A DNA stretch of 64,000 nt from Pyropia yezoensis (lineage: Eukaryota > Rhodophyta > Bangiophyceae > Bangiales > Bangiaceae). This document shows, piece after piece, positions 1 through 11,280 of the stretch (position 1 is its first letter; each line of letters starts with the position of its first letter). The translations under genes were made by a program, and so were the position numbers. The stretch spans positions 4,146,299-4,210,298 of the forward strand of contig CM020620.1 in NCBI GenBank assembly GCA_009829735.1, written 5' to 3'. The notes beneath the pieces were generated by a model, which did no database searches, was not told the DNA's origin, and saw only the letters and a program-made list of their open reading frames with translations.

Positions 1-237
1 CGCCAAGACGGCTCCCCTGCCCTTCCACGCCGCCTTGTCCGGCCCGCGGCTTGCACGCTTGCCGCATAGCAGTGCCGGCCTGGCCTCGCCCGTCCCGTCG
101 AGGACCCCCCGCCAGCCGGATTAAAGTGGGGTGTGCCACCTGCAAGGGGCTTTGTCGGCTGTCCCCTTCCTCCTCAAGCACCCGTCGCTCTGAACCCCGC
201 CTGTTTTTTTTCTCGCGGCCGCTGCAGCTCGGTCGTC

Positions 238-2401
238 ATGGCGGCAACGGAGGCACGGGATAGACCATACGCGCGCATGCTCGATGGCCGGTACCAGCTC
301 ATCCGGTCGCTTTCCCAAATGCATGGTACGTGAACGGCCCCTTTAACTTCTCTCTTGTTGCGCTCCCCGGGTGTTCGCGCGGGCCCCACTCGGCCGGACG
401 CGTCCTGCTTGCCGTGGAGGTGGTCGGGTCTACAAGGGGGGGGGGGGTCATTGGGTCGTTATTGGGCGACCGGGAGTTTTAGTGGGGGCTCCTGCTGCGC
501 ACGGCCGTGAGGGCTGATGGGCGATCCAACTAGAGGCGTGTGGGGTGAGTGACGTTGGTGCTGGTATTAGCACCGTCTGGGTCATTCGTGGTTCTCTGCT
601 GCCACCGCGCGCTTGCTGTTTGCGCGTGCCCTTGCTTGTGTGCGCCGCCGCTGACATGCTCCCTCTTTGTGTGCTATGACTGGACACCGGTGAGCCACGA
701 CGTGCGCGTTCTCCCCCCTTCCGCGACCACTGTTTGATCTTTCGTATCTGTAGAAAACATGCAGGCCCCGGTGTTGCTCGCCTACGACCACCTGGGGAAG
801 GACGGTACGGGGATGTACGTGGCTATCAAGGGCATTGTCGACTTGTTTGCGAGCCTTGCCAAGGCCAAGCGCATTCTGCGCGAGCTGAAGTTTTCTGTGC
901 GGCTGTCTGGTCACCCCGACCTGATGTATCTTGAGAACCTGCTGGTCCCGTGGGATGAGAGTACCTTTACGGGCATCTTCATGGTCTTCAAGTTGATGCG
1001 GTGTGACCTGTCGACCCGGCTTGCGGAAGGTGTGGCTGTGGCCCAGGCAGAGGCCTATGGGATTGCGCAGCAGAAAGGGAAGGGCTGCGGCCAGAAGGTG
1101 GGCAAGCCCATTACGGGGCGCCTCGTCAAGCGCTGGATGTTTGAGCTCCTCACAGGCCTGGCATTCATGCACGGCTCGGGCGTACTGCACCGGGATATCA
1201 AGCCGGCCAACCTGCTGGTGGATGAGGAGGACCGCCTGCGTATCTCTGACATGGGGTACGTTTCGGTATTCTGTTCTTGGGTTGATGAGGGTGGGAGGGT
1301 GCCGTTGATAGTTTGGCCGCGTCGTCGTGTGGTTACAAGTGGCTCTGCTGAGCGTTGCGCTGTGCTTCTGGCTTGATTCTGACTTGTGTGCGATCATGTG
1401 TGAGTTGTGTTCCCCTGGTATCGTTTCTTCTTGCTCTTCTCCTTTCATCGACGCACAGGCTCGCACGGGCGGACATCCGCCGGGAGGAAGATTTTGCGTA
1501 CATGTGGACATCACACGTGGTTTCGCGTTCCTATCGCGCGCCAGAGCTCTTTCTCCGCCGCGATCTGGCGCCGGAGGCTTCGGACCATGTATCGCCACCC
1601 TCATCTCCGCGGCCGGCCGTATCGGATGCGTCGCCCTCGTCGGTAGTCCCCGATGTGCCCCCTCGGCCTGGGGCTGCCCCGTCCGCGTACCCTCCCTTCT
1701 CGAGCTACTCGCCGGCCATTGACGTGTGGTCCGCTGGCGCTGTCTTCGCTGAGACGCTCACCGGCCGGGTGCTCATCCCCGCCGGTCTACCTGTCAAGGA
1801 GCAGTTGCGGGCTGTGCTGAGCTTCTCGGGTACTCCAAAGCGGCCTGACTGGTGCGAAGGTGGCGGCCTGTCGTCCCCGACGATGAAACGCTATCTGGAG
1901 AGCCTTCCTTATTACCATGGCATGGACAAGCAGGGGTGCTTCCCGGGTGTGTCTGTCGAAGGCACCGACCTGCTGGACCAGCTGCTTGCATTTGATCCAC
2001 GAGACCGCGTTTCTGCGGCGGATGCGCTTCGCCACCCGTACTTCAACTCCGTGCGTAATGAGTACCTGGGGCGTCCTCGGCCAATGGCGCTGAACCCGAA
2101 GGACTTTGAGTTTGAGTTGCGAGAGCCGTCGGCGGACGAGCTGACGAAGTTGCGGCAAGAGATTTTGCAGGAGATCAAAGCGTTTCGGAAGCGGAATGGG
2201 AAGGGCCCGGGTGGCGTGGGCGCCTCGCCGCAGGCGCTGTCACGCGTGTCACTGGCCGGCACGACCTTGCCCCCTCGGCCGACTCACGATGAGTCGGCGG
2301 CGAAGGCGGTCGAGAGCCACCAGTTCCTCCGCGGCGACTCAGTGCCGGTGGAGAAGATGGGCTCGATGCAGCTGGGTGACGACCCCCCGTCTCCGCAATG
2401 A
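238..2401 (+). CDS. CMGC-type serine/threonine protein kinase, three exons
   Basis: Exons are 238-325, 754-1255 and 1459-2401. Both introns are GT-AG and all phases join, giving about 510 residues. The ATG at 238 is the first that leads into the kinase fold. Seen: VAIK with Lys55, HRD-IKPANLL at 175-184, DMG in place of DFG at 195-197 followed by LAR, a VSRSYRAPEL activation-segment end, and IDVWSAG. The Arg before YRAPE is typical of CMGC kinases (MAPK, NLK, CDK, GSK3). The glycine-rich loop is poor: the segment after YQLIRSL is SQMHENMQ and lacks GxGxxG. About 50 Pro/Ser-rich residues are inserted between APE and the IDVW helix. The tail after about residue 420 is charged and probably disordered. 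It could be an NLK/MAPK-like kinase or a divergent family; activity is likely because Lys, HRD and the DxG aspartate are kept. Confidence 0.85.
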
Positions 2402-3535
2402 GACCTGTGGCGGTATTGCCAGGGCCCAGCTTTGTTGGGGCTCTCGTGTTCTCTTCTGCCTCGCGTCGGGTTGACGCTGCTCGCTTCCCCTGAAGTACCA
2501 TGACGCCCGCAGGGCCAGGCTTCACGGGAACTCTATACAGCTTCTACCTGCCCCCGTTGCGGGTTGGCGGCGCGCCTATGGTCGGGACGGCATACGGTGG
2601 TCCCTGTGGTGCTGGGGCAAGTGTGCTCCTCTTCTTGCCCCGGCGGTGTTAGGGCTTTGGTAGTCCATGTATTGGTCGTACCGGCTCTTGTGGTTCTGCC
2701 ACCCCCAGTGGCGCTCCTGCCTGTTGCGCAACGCCCGTGGTGGCAGCGGATGCTGCATTTATCTGTGCCGCGATAGGGCGGGACATAGACGGAGTGTGAG
2801 ACGGGCTTCGCTCAAGCCTTCTCGAGTAAAATGCGTACAATGATGTGATTTCCGCGCGCATGCTTGGGTGCCCTTGCTAAACTTAAGGTCTATCTCATTT
2901 AATAAAGCACGTGGCCAAGGTCGATCTTCACTGACGCGCACTTTCGACACCACGGACGCCACTGAGGAAAACACAGCCGCAGCGCAGGGGGTCTTAACCC
3001 ATGTACCTAGAATTCCGCGCAACGGGCCCGCATCGATGACGCATGCAATCGCAAAGGGGCCCATAGGGCCTCTGAGAGCCAAAAAACGCGCATAAAACGT
3101 GTACGACCACGACCACGACCTGGAGGGCACCCTCTTTCTCTCCGTTTCTTGCCTACGACGACCAGGACGTGAAGGGCTATGTCCTCATATAAGAAGTGAA
3201 GCTTGTTGTTCAGTACCGGCTGAGATAGCCAAACATCCGCATCGTTTTGCAGCAAATTCTCACATGGAACAATCCGAGATGCACATGTCCCGTGCGAGTC
3301 TAAACAGCAGTGCAGAGCAATGTTTTGCAAACACGCATCAGCAAAGCAGAATCACGCAAACCCTCGATGCAATTTGGTGCCGTCCGCCCATCCTTCCACA
3401 AAGGACGTGTCGTTTCAAACACGTTTCGCTGCTCAAACGTGTAACGACGTGCTGAGTCGTGTGAGCCATCTGCGCTCTGTCGAGCACCTCGTCGCCCTTG
3501 CCGAAGTCGTGACGCGCCCTGACGCGCACCGGCCA
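2402..3535. other. Intergenic, no gene recognised
   Basis: This follows the kinase stop. Only short low-quality ORFs are present in all frames. An AATAAA-like motif lies near 2900, too far downstream to assign confidently as the kinase polyadenylation signal. Confidence 0.5.
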
Positions 3536-4423
3536 TTAGGCCTCCGCGCGCACGCCGTAGCAGATGGCCGGCACATCAATGAGGCGGTCCTTCTCTGGTC
3601 CCGCAGCGAGGTTCGCCCCCCCTCGCACGTCCCTCCACAGCACCCCACTCATGAGGCGCACAACCAGGTGAGCCACAAGTGCAATCTACGTAATAAGTGC
3701 CACAGCAGACGCGCCTCCCGGTACAACGTGGGTGGTGGTGTTGAGCCTCCCCCCCGCCCATGCTACTACCGCCGCAGCGGCGGCGGCGCCCTGTCCCCAC
3801 ATCAGCGACTGAAGACCATCAACGTCCAGCCACACGCTGCCCGCAACGGCAATGGCCGCCGTGGCCCAGCCGGCGCGGAGCCACCCGCCGCCGCCACTGC
3901 CCGGCAGCACGTCTATGGCAATGCACAGCAAGGTCACAACCGAATATGGGAGGACAAACGAGATGGCCACATGCGACGCCACAGTCAGCACGTCGGCGCC
4001 CCGCTCGCCCGCCACCACCGCCACCCCCACGACGGGAGCAAGTTGCCAGGTTGACGCCCCCCCAACAGCGACAGTCGGCAGCTCCGCCGCTCTCGCTGTC
4101 GCCACCGCCGTCACCGTCGTTGCTCCCGCTCGTTGCCGCGATGCCATGCAGAAAGCCCGTACACACGTACGCACGGGTGTGGACGCGGTGGCCGCGACAG
4201 TCAGTGTATGCGGCGGCCTCGCTGGGGGTGTCGTCCGCTCCCTTTCCGACGGCAGGGCGGTGCTTGGAGCGCTTGGCACGGGCGTGCACTCTCTCACAGC
4301 CGCTCGCCCCAACGGTTCAGCCGCCTCGCGCCGCCGGTGCTCAGGCTTTCTAGGCTCCATGTGGACGGATCCGCCGGGCGTGTTGCCCTCCATTACCCCA
4401 CGGGTGCTGCCGTCCCCCGCCAC
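3536..4423 (-). pseudogene. Decayed multi-pass transporter, Nramp-like C-terminal part
   Basis: On the minus strand the frame carries a hydrophobic segment reading VASHVAISFVLPYSVVTLL. It resembles the TM10 region of Nramp metal transporters (SQVxLSxxLPFAxxPL). A second hydrophobic stretch ending in GSVWLDVDGL follows, then a third, SAVALIT-stop-IALVAHLVV. The TAG at 3686-3688 falls inside that last membrane segment. The same frame stays open past it to a TAA at 3536-3538, so the stop looks like a nonsense mutation rather than the natural end. The upstream Nramp signature (DPGN) and TM1-9 are not visible; the region above 4150 is GC-rich and low complexity. The family call rests on segment order and the LP motif only. 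A long plus-strand frame over 3852-4757 is compositionally driven. Confidence 0.4.
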
Positions 4424-5861
4424 AGCCGCCTACCCACCTCCACGACCGACATGGCCCCGCCCGCAGCCGCTGCCGTGGTTACGCGACGACCGCTCCCCAT
4501 GCTGCTTGAGCTTCTTCTTGCGTGGCGCCCCTCTGCCTTCTGCCCCGCCGTCGGCACCGTCGCCGCTGCAGCCGTCGCTGGCATCACGGCGTTTGTGCTT
4601 TCGCCGCCGCCTCTCGACCGCCGCGGCAGCGGCGGCCGCCGCCGTCTGGGTAGCCTGGTCGGCGGCGCGGCGTGTCGCCTCGGCCACCCGCAGCTCGGCA
4701 CGCGGTGACGGGGACGGCGAAATCGACGGCTGGCGTTGTGGAGCGCCGACAGGATGACGTCGATGGTGTCGCGCGAGCTGTGTGGCCGCGCGTGTCGGTC
4801 ACGGCGGCCCGTCACCGCCTCGGCTCTTTCGCGGCTGCTCGTGACCGCCCCGGGTCGGTCGCAGCTGCCTATACGCCGCGGGTGGACGCCCGCACAGTAC
4901 ATCACAATGTGTATGGGACGACCAATTGCTGTGTCGCCGCGCGGGTCGGTCGAGGCTGCCCGTCAGCTCCCCAGGTTGGTCGCGGCGGCCCGTCACCCTC
5001 CCCTGCATTACCGTGCGCAGGACTCTGCATCTAAGAGAACGCCCGGGAGCTTGACGTTGGTGTCGGCGGGTCTTCCTGGGCAGGCACGCCGCGCGTGGTG
5101 GTGTGCACCTGTCTCGTCGTGCTTGAGGTGCCCACTGCCGGGACGTTGTTGTGCAGCACGTCACTTCCAGGACAGTAAGGTGTGGCTGGGGCGTGGGGCT
5201 CCATCTGTGGTGGGTATCTGGGCGTAAGCCCACACCAACGGGGTACCTAATCCTCCTGAAGGAGATGGTGGGGATCCCGGGGTAAAAACCCTGGAGGCAG
5301 AACCGCCGGAATGCGAAGCTCCACGCGAAGATGGGAGCGTCCGAGACGGGGAACACGCGGGTAACGAGGCTTGACTTTTGTTGAGGGGGAAGCAACGGGC
5401 CCCACGCGCAGATATCCCTCTTAGGCCCGCCGGAACAGGACCCGCTGTGGGACCCCGGAGCGCGGGCCAACACTCCCTACACTAAACACCCCATCAGAAC
5501 ATTCAGAACCCTCCAGCACATCTCTCCACGCAAAATACGCTCAGTGGACGGATCTCCCTGAATCTCGGCCAGATTGGTGCGGAGGTAGCCCGCCCTAGAC
5601 AACTCCCCTTCACTGGCCAGAAGGCCAATTCCCAATCGGGCGGGCGTAATCGCTCTGCCCGACATTATCGTATCCTTCCCCCCATTCATGGGGGGATCCA
5701 GCTAGGATGACGTGGCGTGCCCCTCCCGAGGGACGAACGACCCCCGCCTGCCCCCGATTGGTCAGGGGCAGGGGTCGCCATGATCCGCCTCCCCCTGAAG
5801 GGGGATGCCATATCCAATATATAGTCCGAGGGCTGCGTTAAACCTCCACAATCCCCACGCC
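4424..5861. other. No gene recognised; GC-rich and transposon-like unique sequence
   Basis: 4424-4760 is Ala/Gly/Arg/Pro-coding low-complexity DNA that is open in several frames on both strands without protein motifs. From about 5220 composition becomes less extreme and abuts a gypsy integrase fragment, so this part may be an eroded untranslated or LTR segment of that element. No terminal repeat could be found. Confidence 0.4.
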
Positions 5862-6103
5862 TTATGGCAGCTGTCGAACAATAGTTTTGTTGAAGCGCTC
5901 CACCTGCCCATTAGTTTGTGGGTGGTAGGGGGTAGCATAGTTTGCCTGAACCCCCATCATATCCAGCACTCCTTGAAACAGTACGGACGCAAACTGCGGT
6001 CCGTTGTCCGACAGTGTACTGTCCGGGATGCCATAGGCGGCAACCCAGTGATCTAGGAAGGCTGACACGACCGACATGGCCGTGATCTCTGCCAGGGGGA
6101 TCG
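5862..6103 (-). pseudogene. Ty3/gypsy integrase core fragment
   Basis: The minus-strand frame reads AYGIPDSTLSDNGPQFAS, then TPYHPQTNGQVERFNK and a stop. These carry the second Asp and the Glu of the DD35E integrase core. The N-terminal HHCC domain, the first Asp and the C-terminal domain are missing. Its upstream end is cut exactly at 6103/6104 where element A begins, so element A inserted into or recombined with this older copy. It is close to the integrase piece at 21416-22156. Confidence 0.85.
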
Positions 6104-6125
6104 TGTAGCATCCCTGGCCCCGACT

Positions 6126-6143
6126 TGGCGCCGACCCGGGACT
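6126..6143 (+). promoter_or_regulatory. tRNA primer-binding site of element A, copy 1
   Basis: TGGCGCCGACCCGGGACT is 18 nt and starts with the TGG expected opposite a tRNA CCA end. Its complement ends AGTCCCGGGTCGGCGCCA, which reads as a T-stem, acceptor strand and CCA. It resembles a lysine-type primer end, but the donor tRNA is not in the window. The same 18 nt occur at 48978-48995. Confidence 0.75.
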
Positions 6144-6351
6144 ACAACCAGAGGGCACCAGGTGCCAGAACACGCCCGCCGTGTGGTGATGGTTGGCGGC
6201 CGTGGCCCGTGCCCGGCACTGGGATGCGGTGGACTACGCTATCTACACGTGAGAGAGGGATTTCTGATGGGTTTTTGCATACTTGTGAGGGACTTGATTT
6301 GAGAGAAATTGAGTGTGAGATTAGTGAGTGGGAATAGAATTAGTAGTGATA

Positions 6352-6393
6352 GTGGCCCCCGACCTGACGAGGTTAGACTCGGGTCGGGGCCAC
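6352..6393 (+). other. Leader hairpin of element A
   Basis: GTGGCCCCCGACC pairs with GGTCGGGGCCAC as a 12-bp stem with one bulged C and a loop of about 17 nt. It lies in the untranslated leader between primer site and gag, and is conserved at 49204-49245. A packaging, dimerisation or translation role is possible but not shown. Confidence 0.55.
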
Positions 6394-6883
6394 TCGGGGT
6401 TATGGGGGGGCTACCTGGCCAACGTGCCGAGGCTCCCCCAGATGCACGTTAAGAGGGACAGCGAGGCGCCCTTCGCCCGCGCCCTCAGGAAAAAGACAAG
6501 TGCGCGTTTGCTTTCCTCTTCCCCGTGTGCACTACCGTGCGTATCTGTTTGCTCTGCGAGCAGGCACGTGAGGGAACAGGCATACCACTCTCGTAGTTCC
6601 CCTTTCTGTGTTACCTGTCCCTTTCCCCCGAGGGATATTGACACGTGTCTAAGAGGATCGAGTTTTATACCACATATTTGGTGGAGCAGCAGGGGATTGG
6701 AGTGTTTGAGAAGAGACATTTGGGAGCAGCGGTTGGGTTGTTCCTGTTCTGTCTTTTTCTGTGGTTTGGGAATTATTTACACTCGTTCACGGGAATCCCA
6801 TTCCTGGCTCTCCAACCCCTCTCTTGTGGTCTTGCGATCTTTGGACACGCAGGCAACTGGACTGTGGCTGTCAAGAGACCAAC

Positions 6884-8644
6884 ATGGCTACCCTCCCTGG
6901 CACGACGGTGCCCGAAGGGGTAGACCCCGCGTCCCTTGACGCATCCTTGGTCACCGCGGGGGACGGTGCCCAACCCGGCGTTCTCCCTACGGGTGAAGCA
7001 GACCTGGGTGTGACATCCGGTAGCGGACTGGAGTCTACAGGCGGCCAAGCACCTCCTGCTCCCGTTCCTCCGGCTGTTCCTCCTGTGGGAGCCACCCCGG
7101 AGTCAACGGCGTTTGAGTCCGCTCGCAGCAGACGTCTCCCTCCTGTCGGTTCTACTCCTCAACCTCCAGGGATAGCCCCTGGTGTGTTTACTCCTGGACC
7201 CACACATGGCAGCTGGGTGTATACACCTCTCCCTGTGGGCACTAGCAGTGCCAGAGGCACCGCTGTGACTGGTTCTACGGATCTCCCTGAGACCTCGACT
7301 CCTGGGACCGGCCAAGCTTTCCCTCCCCTTGCATCCTATGGGGCGGGGAGCTCCAAGACCGGCAACCGGAGCAGCCGGAGGCGTCGGCGCCGTCGTCGTC
7401 GCTCTAGCACCAGCGAGACCAGTTCCTCCAGCTCGGAGGAGGGGTATGACTGGGACGCATCTCCTGGCCCCACTCGGCGCAGGCTAGTCGAGTTTGACTT
7501 CCCTGCCCACGAAGTGGGAGATGCCACCCTGAACAATGTCACGTATTGGGGAAACTACCGGCTGGAGAACCAAGACCAAGGTTACACCCGGAAGATGGCC
7601 AAGAAGATGGCATCCCTGAACCGGCGAATGCAGCCGAGCTTCGGGGGACATCCTAAGTTTTCCGGGAAGAGACCGGCGCTTATCTTTGCCTTCCTGCGCC
7701 GGTTCGTCCAGGCATGCAACGACAACGATGTGTCCGAGGGCAAGGCTCTCTACCTCCTGGTTAACTTTATGACCGGAGAAGCGGAACAGCGGTTTGCACA
7801 GGTTCTACCAGACTCTGCCAGACACATTGTCGGGCGTACCGTTGGAAGCTATCCGGAGGCGGTTAACTGGCTCCTGTCCAACTACGCTGACGCGGACTCC
7901 CTGCGTAAGGCAGTCGGCAGGCTGACCCGGGCAACCATGGAGAGACAAGAGACTCCAGAGGCCTTCGCCCGCCGTGTCCAGGAGATGAGCGAGGCTTGTG
8001 GCAACGTTTACCCAGAGGACAGGCTCAAGATGATCTTCTCGGAAGGGCTTCCTGAATATCTTCAAGTGGATGCGGAGAACTACAACCAGGAACATCAAGA
8101 ACATACCTTCCAGCAGTTGATGGCCTACACCCAGGGCAATTACCGGCAAGCCAAGGCCCTCCAAGCTCCCATGGTATCAACTCCCAAGCCGTTGTCGCGA
8201 GTTCGTCCCGGACCCGACAAGTATAAGGGAGGTGATAGCCCTGTACCGGTACTCGCAGTTGGCGAGGCCTCACCCGTGGGGTCAGGGGACAAGTGGGGCG
8301 GCTTCGTTTCTGAGGAGCAACCTTCCCTGGTCGCCCCCAAGCAGGTCAAGAACCAGCGGTTCCGGTCTTGCTGGCTGTGCCAGAAGGAGGACCACATGTC
8401 CTACCAGTGCCCGACCATTCCCAAGGATCTCCAGGAGAAACTCAAGCGTCAAGGACGGGTGTTTGCAAAGGCGGTCAACTGGGCTGACCGGCGAGCACCC
8501 TCCAAGATGGACAAGGCACAGGTACACGCAATCCGAGTGGCAACCTTACAGAGCATCACGGAGGCTCTGGCAAGGGAAGCTCCTACGGACTTTGACCTGG
8601 AGACCGAAACCTCTAAGGACCCCTCGAACCCGGGAAACGAGTAG
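6884..8644 (+). CDS. gag: Gag polyprotein of element A, copy 1
   Basis: This is the structural (capsid/nucleocapsid) protein of a Ty3/gypsy retrotransposon, 586 residues. The ATG at 6884 is chosen because copy 2 starts at the same MATLPGTTVPEG and upstream sequence is leader. In order there is a Pro/Thr/Gly-rich N-terminus (about 1-150), an arginine run followed by a Ser-rich acidic stretch (RRRRRRRRRR then SSTSETSSSSSEEG), a retrotransposon Gag capsid domain (about 230-400), a CCHC zinc knuckle CWLCQKEDHMSYQC, and an acidic tail. The frame is intact. A GGGAAAC heptamer sits two codons before the stop and would shift ribosomes into pol. Confidence 0.9.
   Translation: MATLPGTTVPEGVDPASLDASLVTAGDGAQPGVLPTGEADLGVTSGSGLESTGGQAPPAPVPPAVPPVGATPESTAFESARSRRLPPVGSTPQPPGIAPGVFTPGPTHGSWVYTPLPVGTSSARGTAVTGSTDLPETSTPGTGQAFPPLASYGAGSSKTGNRSSRRRRRRRRRSSTSETSSSSSEEGYDWDASPGPTRRRLVEFDFPAHEVGDATLNNVTYWGNYRLENQDQGYTRKMAKKMASLNRRMQPSFGGHPKFSGKRPALIFAFLRRFVQACNDNDVSEGKALYLLVNFMTGEAEQRFAQVLPDSARHIVGRTVGSYPEAVNWLLSNYADADSLRKAVGRLTRATMERQETPEAFARRVQEMSEACGNVYPEDRLKMIFSEGLPEYLQVDAENYNQEHQEHTFQQLMAYTQGNYRQAKALQAPMVSTPKPLSRVRPGPDKYKGGDSPVPVLAVGEASPVGSGDKWGGFVSEEQPSLVAPKQVKNQRFRSCWLCQKEDHMSYQCPTIPKDLQEKLKRQGRVFAKAVNWADRRAPSKMDKAQVHAIRVATLQSITEALAREAPTDFDLETETSKDPSNPGNE
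8632..8638 (+). promoter_or_regulatory. -1 ribosomal frameshift heptamer, element A copy 1
   Basis: In the gag frame the bases read G GGA AAC, fitting the X XXY YYZ slippery rule, followed by GAG and the TAG stop. Slipping back one base enters the pol frame, which is open from that point. The heptamer is kept at 51485-51491 and 58130-58136. Confidence 0.7.
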
Positions 8645-9361
8645 GGCAGGCGCTCTCCCCAAGTGTCTTCCCGAACCTCCGACGGCAGGGTACTTCTACC
8701 CGTTCTCCCCTTGCGTGCCGGGAGAAAGGACGGCAGTTACCTGCTCAACTGGTAGCCGCCTGGACACCCTGGTTGTTCAAGGGGACCTTGCTTGTCCTGC
8801 GTAAGGAAAATCTCAAGATTAATGCTCGTATGCGTGTGGGGGATAGCCTCCCCCAAGCTGTTACGCCGGTGGTTGACACGGGAGCCGGACCAAGCGTCAT
8901 CACTGAGAACCTGTTACCTCCCGGCTGGCGTCGACATGCCTGGAGAGCGCCTACCAGAACCCACATTGTCGACGCTTCCGGTCAAACCCTACGACCGCTG
9001 GGCCGCCTTCCCGTCGCCATCTATGTCAACAATGAACCAATGCTTTTTCCCTTTCTAGTAGTCAAGACCCTATCAGTCCCCCTTATCCTAGGCTGGGACT
9101 TCCAGAAGCAGCATGTCAAGAGCATCCTACCCGGAGAAGGAAAGGTGCAGTTCAACCATGGGTTTGTGTCACCGGTATTGGAGCATCTGGACGCCAAGGC
9201 TCGTGTAGTCAAGAACAAGAAGGAACGCATCCCACCCACTACCTTGATTCTCTTCAAACCGGTGCTGCTAACTCCTTGCTCGGAGACCGAGGTTCAAGTA
9301 ACGACCCGGACTGCAGGTCAATGCCTGATCTACGGACGTAAGGAATTTCTGGCGAAACACC
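8638..9361 (+). pseudogene. 5' fragment of element A pol (protease and linker)
   Basis: The -1 frame relative to gag carries the retropepsin active site VVDTGAGPSVI and the following protease domain, colinear with the full pol at 51491. It is truncated at FLAKHR by the junction with the minus-strand gypsy element. Reverse transcriptase, RNase H, integrase and chromodomain are missing, so this copy cannot move on its own. Confidence 0.85.
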
Positions 9362-10483
9362 GCGACGCGTACGGTGTTGGAGCACGCGTTCGATCTCGTG
9401 CGCTTCAGAGCCGTCGGCGATAGCGATCGGAGGGAGCGGGTCAGGGGAACGCCCGAACCGTGCGTCGGCTTGGTAGGGCATGAGCAAGCTAGCATGGACG
9501 GCGTTGTAAGCCTTGCGATCCAGCACCGCTTGAGAAAGATCAAGTCGAAACGTGACAGGTGTAACAGCCTTAGTGACATTATAAGGGCCAGAGTACTTTG
9601 GAACGAGCTTCCTGGCCCCTTGAAAAGACCCAGGCATGAGTTTCTTTGAACTCAGCACGACGAGGTCGCCGACAGAGATGTGGCAGTCCCTCCTTGACTT
9701 GTTGGCGTACTCGGCGCGATAAACGTTGGCCTTGCGGATGGCGTCAGCAGCAGTTTTGTGTGCCGTTCGGAGAGCGGTCAGTCTCTCGGAAAGTGCGGGC
9801 ACCTTGTAGTTAGGGTTTTTCAGGGTGTCAAATGGTACGACGTTGGCCTCGTAGCCGTCCGTCAAGAAGAAAAGGGAGTAGGTTGTCACAGAGTTGATGG
9901 AGTGGTTGTACGCGACCCCCAAGCTCGTGAGATACATGCCCGAATTGCTCTGGCTGTGGTCCACATAGCATCGGAGGACTTGTTCGATCTTCTTGTTCAT
10001 GACTTCTGTCTGACCGTCCGTCTGGGGGTGATAAGATGAGGATGGCCGAAGCTTGACATTGATCTTATCCAGTAGTCCGCGCGAAAACTGGGGCATAAAT
10101 ATCCGGTCTCGGTCGCAGACGATGTCCACTGGAAGTCCGAAGGTACGGTAGACGTGGTCGTGGAACAATTGCGCGACACGTCTTGCGCTTGTCTCACGCT
10201 CCGTGGGTGCCAGTCTGATCATCTTGGAGAGCCGGTCCAAGACGACCAGCAGTCCATTGTGGCCGCGGACAGTCACCGGGAGGGGCGTGATGAAGTCCAT
10301 GGCGATACTTTTCCATGGCCGGTTCGGAGAATCCAGTGGATACAACAGTCCTAAGGGAGCTTTGGTAGTGCTCTTGAAACGTTGGCAGGCGTCACGGCTC
10401 TGCACATAGTCTTTGATGTCTTGTCCCATCGTCTTCCAGTAGAACCTGGTGACGAGGTCTTTGGTTGTCTTGCGTACGCCCAT
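9362..10483 (-). pseudogene. Integrase region of element B1, truncated at the chromodomain
   Basis: The frame carries the post-HHCC helix region (RFYWKTMGQDIKDYVQSRDACQ), SIAMDFITPLP with the first catalytic Asp, VCDRDRIFMPQF with the second, and SYHPQTDGQTEVMNKK with the Glu. A basic C-terminal domain follows (VGDLVVLSSKK), then AHEIERVLQHRTRRG, which looks like the beginning of a chromodomain. The reading frame then runs into antisense element A sequence, so the chromodomain is cut. The integrase core itself is unbroken over about 370 residues. Confidence 0.85.
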
Positions 10484-11280
10484 GTGACCCTGCTTGAAGT
10501 ATCATGGTAGTCGTGGAGGATGACCTGACGAAAACGGCCATTTGGGATGCAAATGTGGGCATACCTCATGAGGAAGGGGCCATCTCGTTGAAAAGGAGTC
10601 TTAGGGTTCTTAATGAGGTCGGTGAACTCGGGGTCATCAGCATAAGCGGCTAGCAGACTTTCTTGGTCGCCTTTGTTCAGTTCCAGGCTAGCAGAATTTG
10701 TCGGTCTCCTTTGTTCAGGTCCAGGTGTGAAACGTTGATGATGGGTTCTACGTTTTAAAATTCATCGTGGACTTGGGTTTTCGCGAGGATGCCAGTGTGG
10801 CATAGTTGCTCTTGGGATTTGTCCAAAGTACGAGCAGACCAGGTGTGCTTGGCCGCTTCCTGCTTACGTTGCTGGGGTAACACAGATTTCTTGGCTTGCT
10901 TAGCTTGCTCTGGGACAGTCTTGGGTTCGTTTGGTCCCTTGGTATTCGCGATAGCTTTTCGAGCACGCGAGAAAGCTATTCCGCGTTGGCTTCGACACAA
11001 GCCTCGGCTGCTTCGGTGTTTTGCGAGAGTGCGTTAGCTACTGCGTTCTTTGTTCCGGGTACTGGCACGATCTTAAAATCGTACTGCTGCAGCACCTCCA
11101 ACCAATGCACTTGGCGGTCGTTCAACTTGTCTTGAGCTAGCAGGTAACGCAGGGACTCGTGATCGGTGAGGACGACAGAGCTTCGTCCGTGTAGATAGCA
11201 CCTCTAGTGTCGAATTGCTTGTACAATCGCCAGGAGATCTCGCTCTCAGATGGTGTTCAGCTGCTCGTGGATGTTCAGCG

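Larger units (their letters stand above)
6104..9361 (+). mobile_element. Ty3/gypsy chromovirus-type element A, copy 1 (5' part)
   Basis: This copy matches the element starting at 48956, base for base apart from scattered substitutions: a 5' end TGTAGCATCC, the primer-binding site, a leader of about 740 bp, an intact gag and the start of pol. It stops abruptly at 9361 within the codons for FLAKHR, where a minus-strand gypsy element begins. No 3' part is present elsewhere in the window. No 5' LTR precedes it; the shared sequence starts 22 bp before the primer-binding site in both copies. Confidence 0.85.

Noticed and set aside
582-1604. Long minus-strand frame over the kinase
   Set aside because: It is the antisense shadow of kinase exons 2 and 3 and crosses both introns; it shows no protein motifs.
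3852-4757. Plus-strand frame of about 300 codons
   Set aside because: Ala/Pro/Arg/Ser-rich throughout and opposite a minus-strand frame with ordered hydrophobic segments; it is kept open by GC content.
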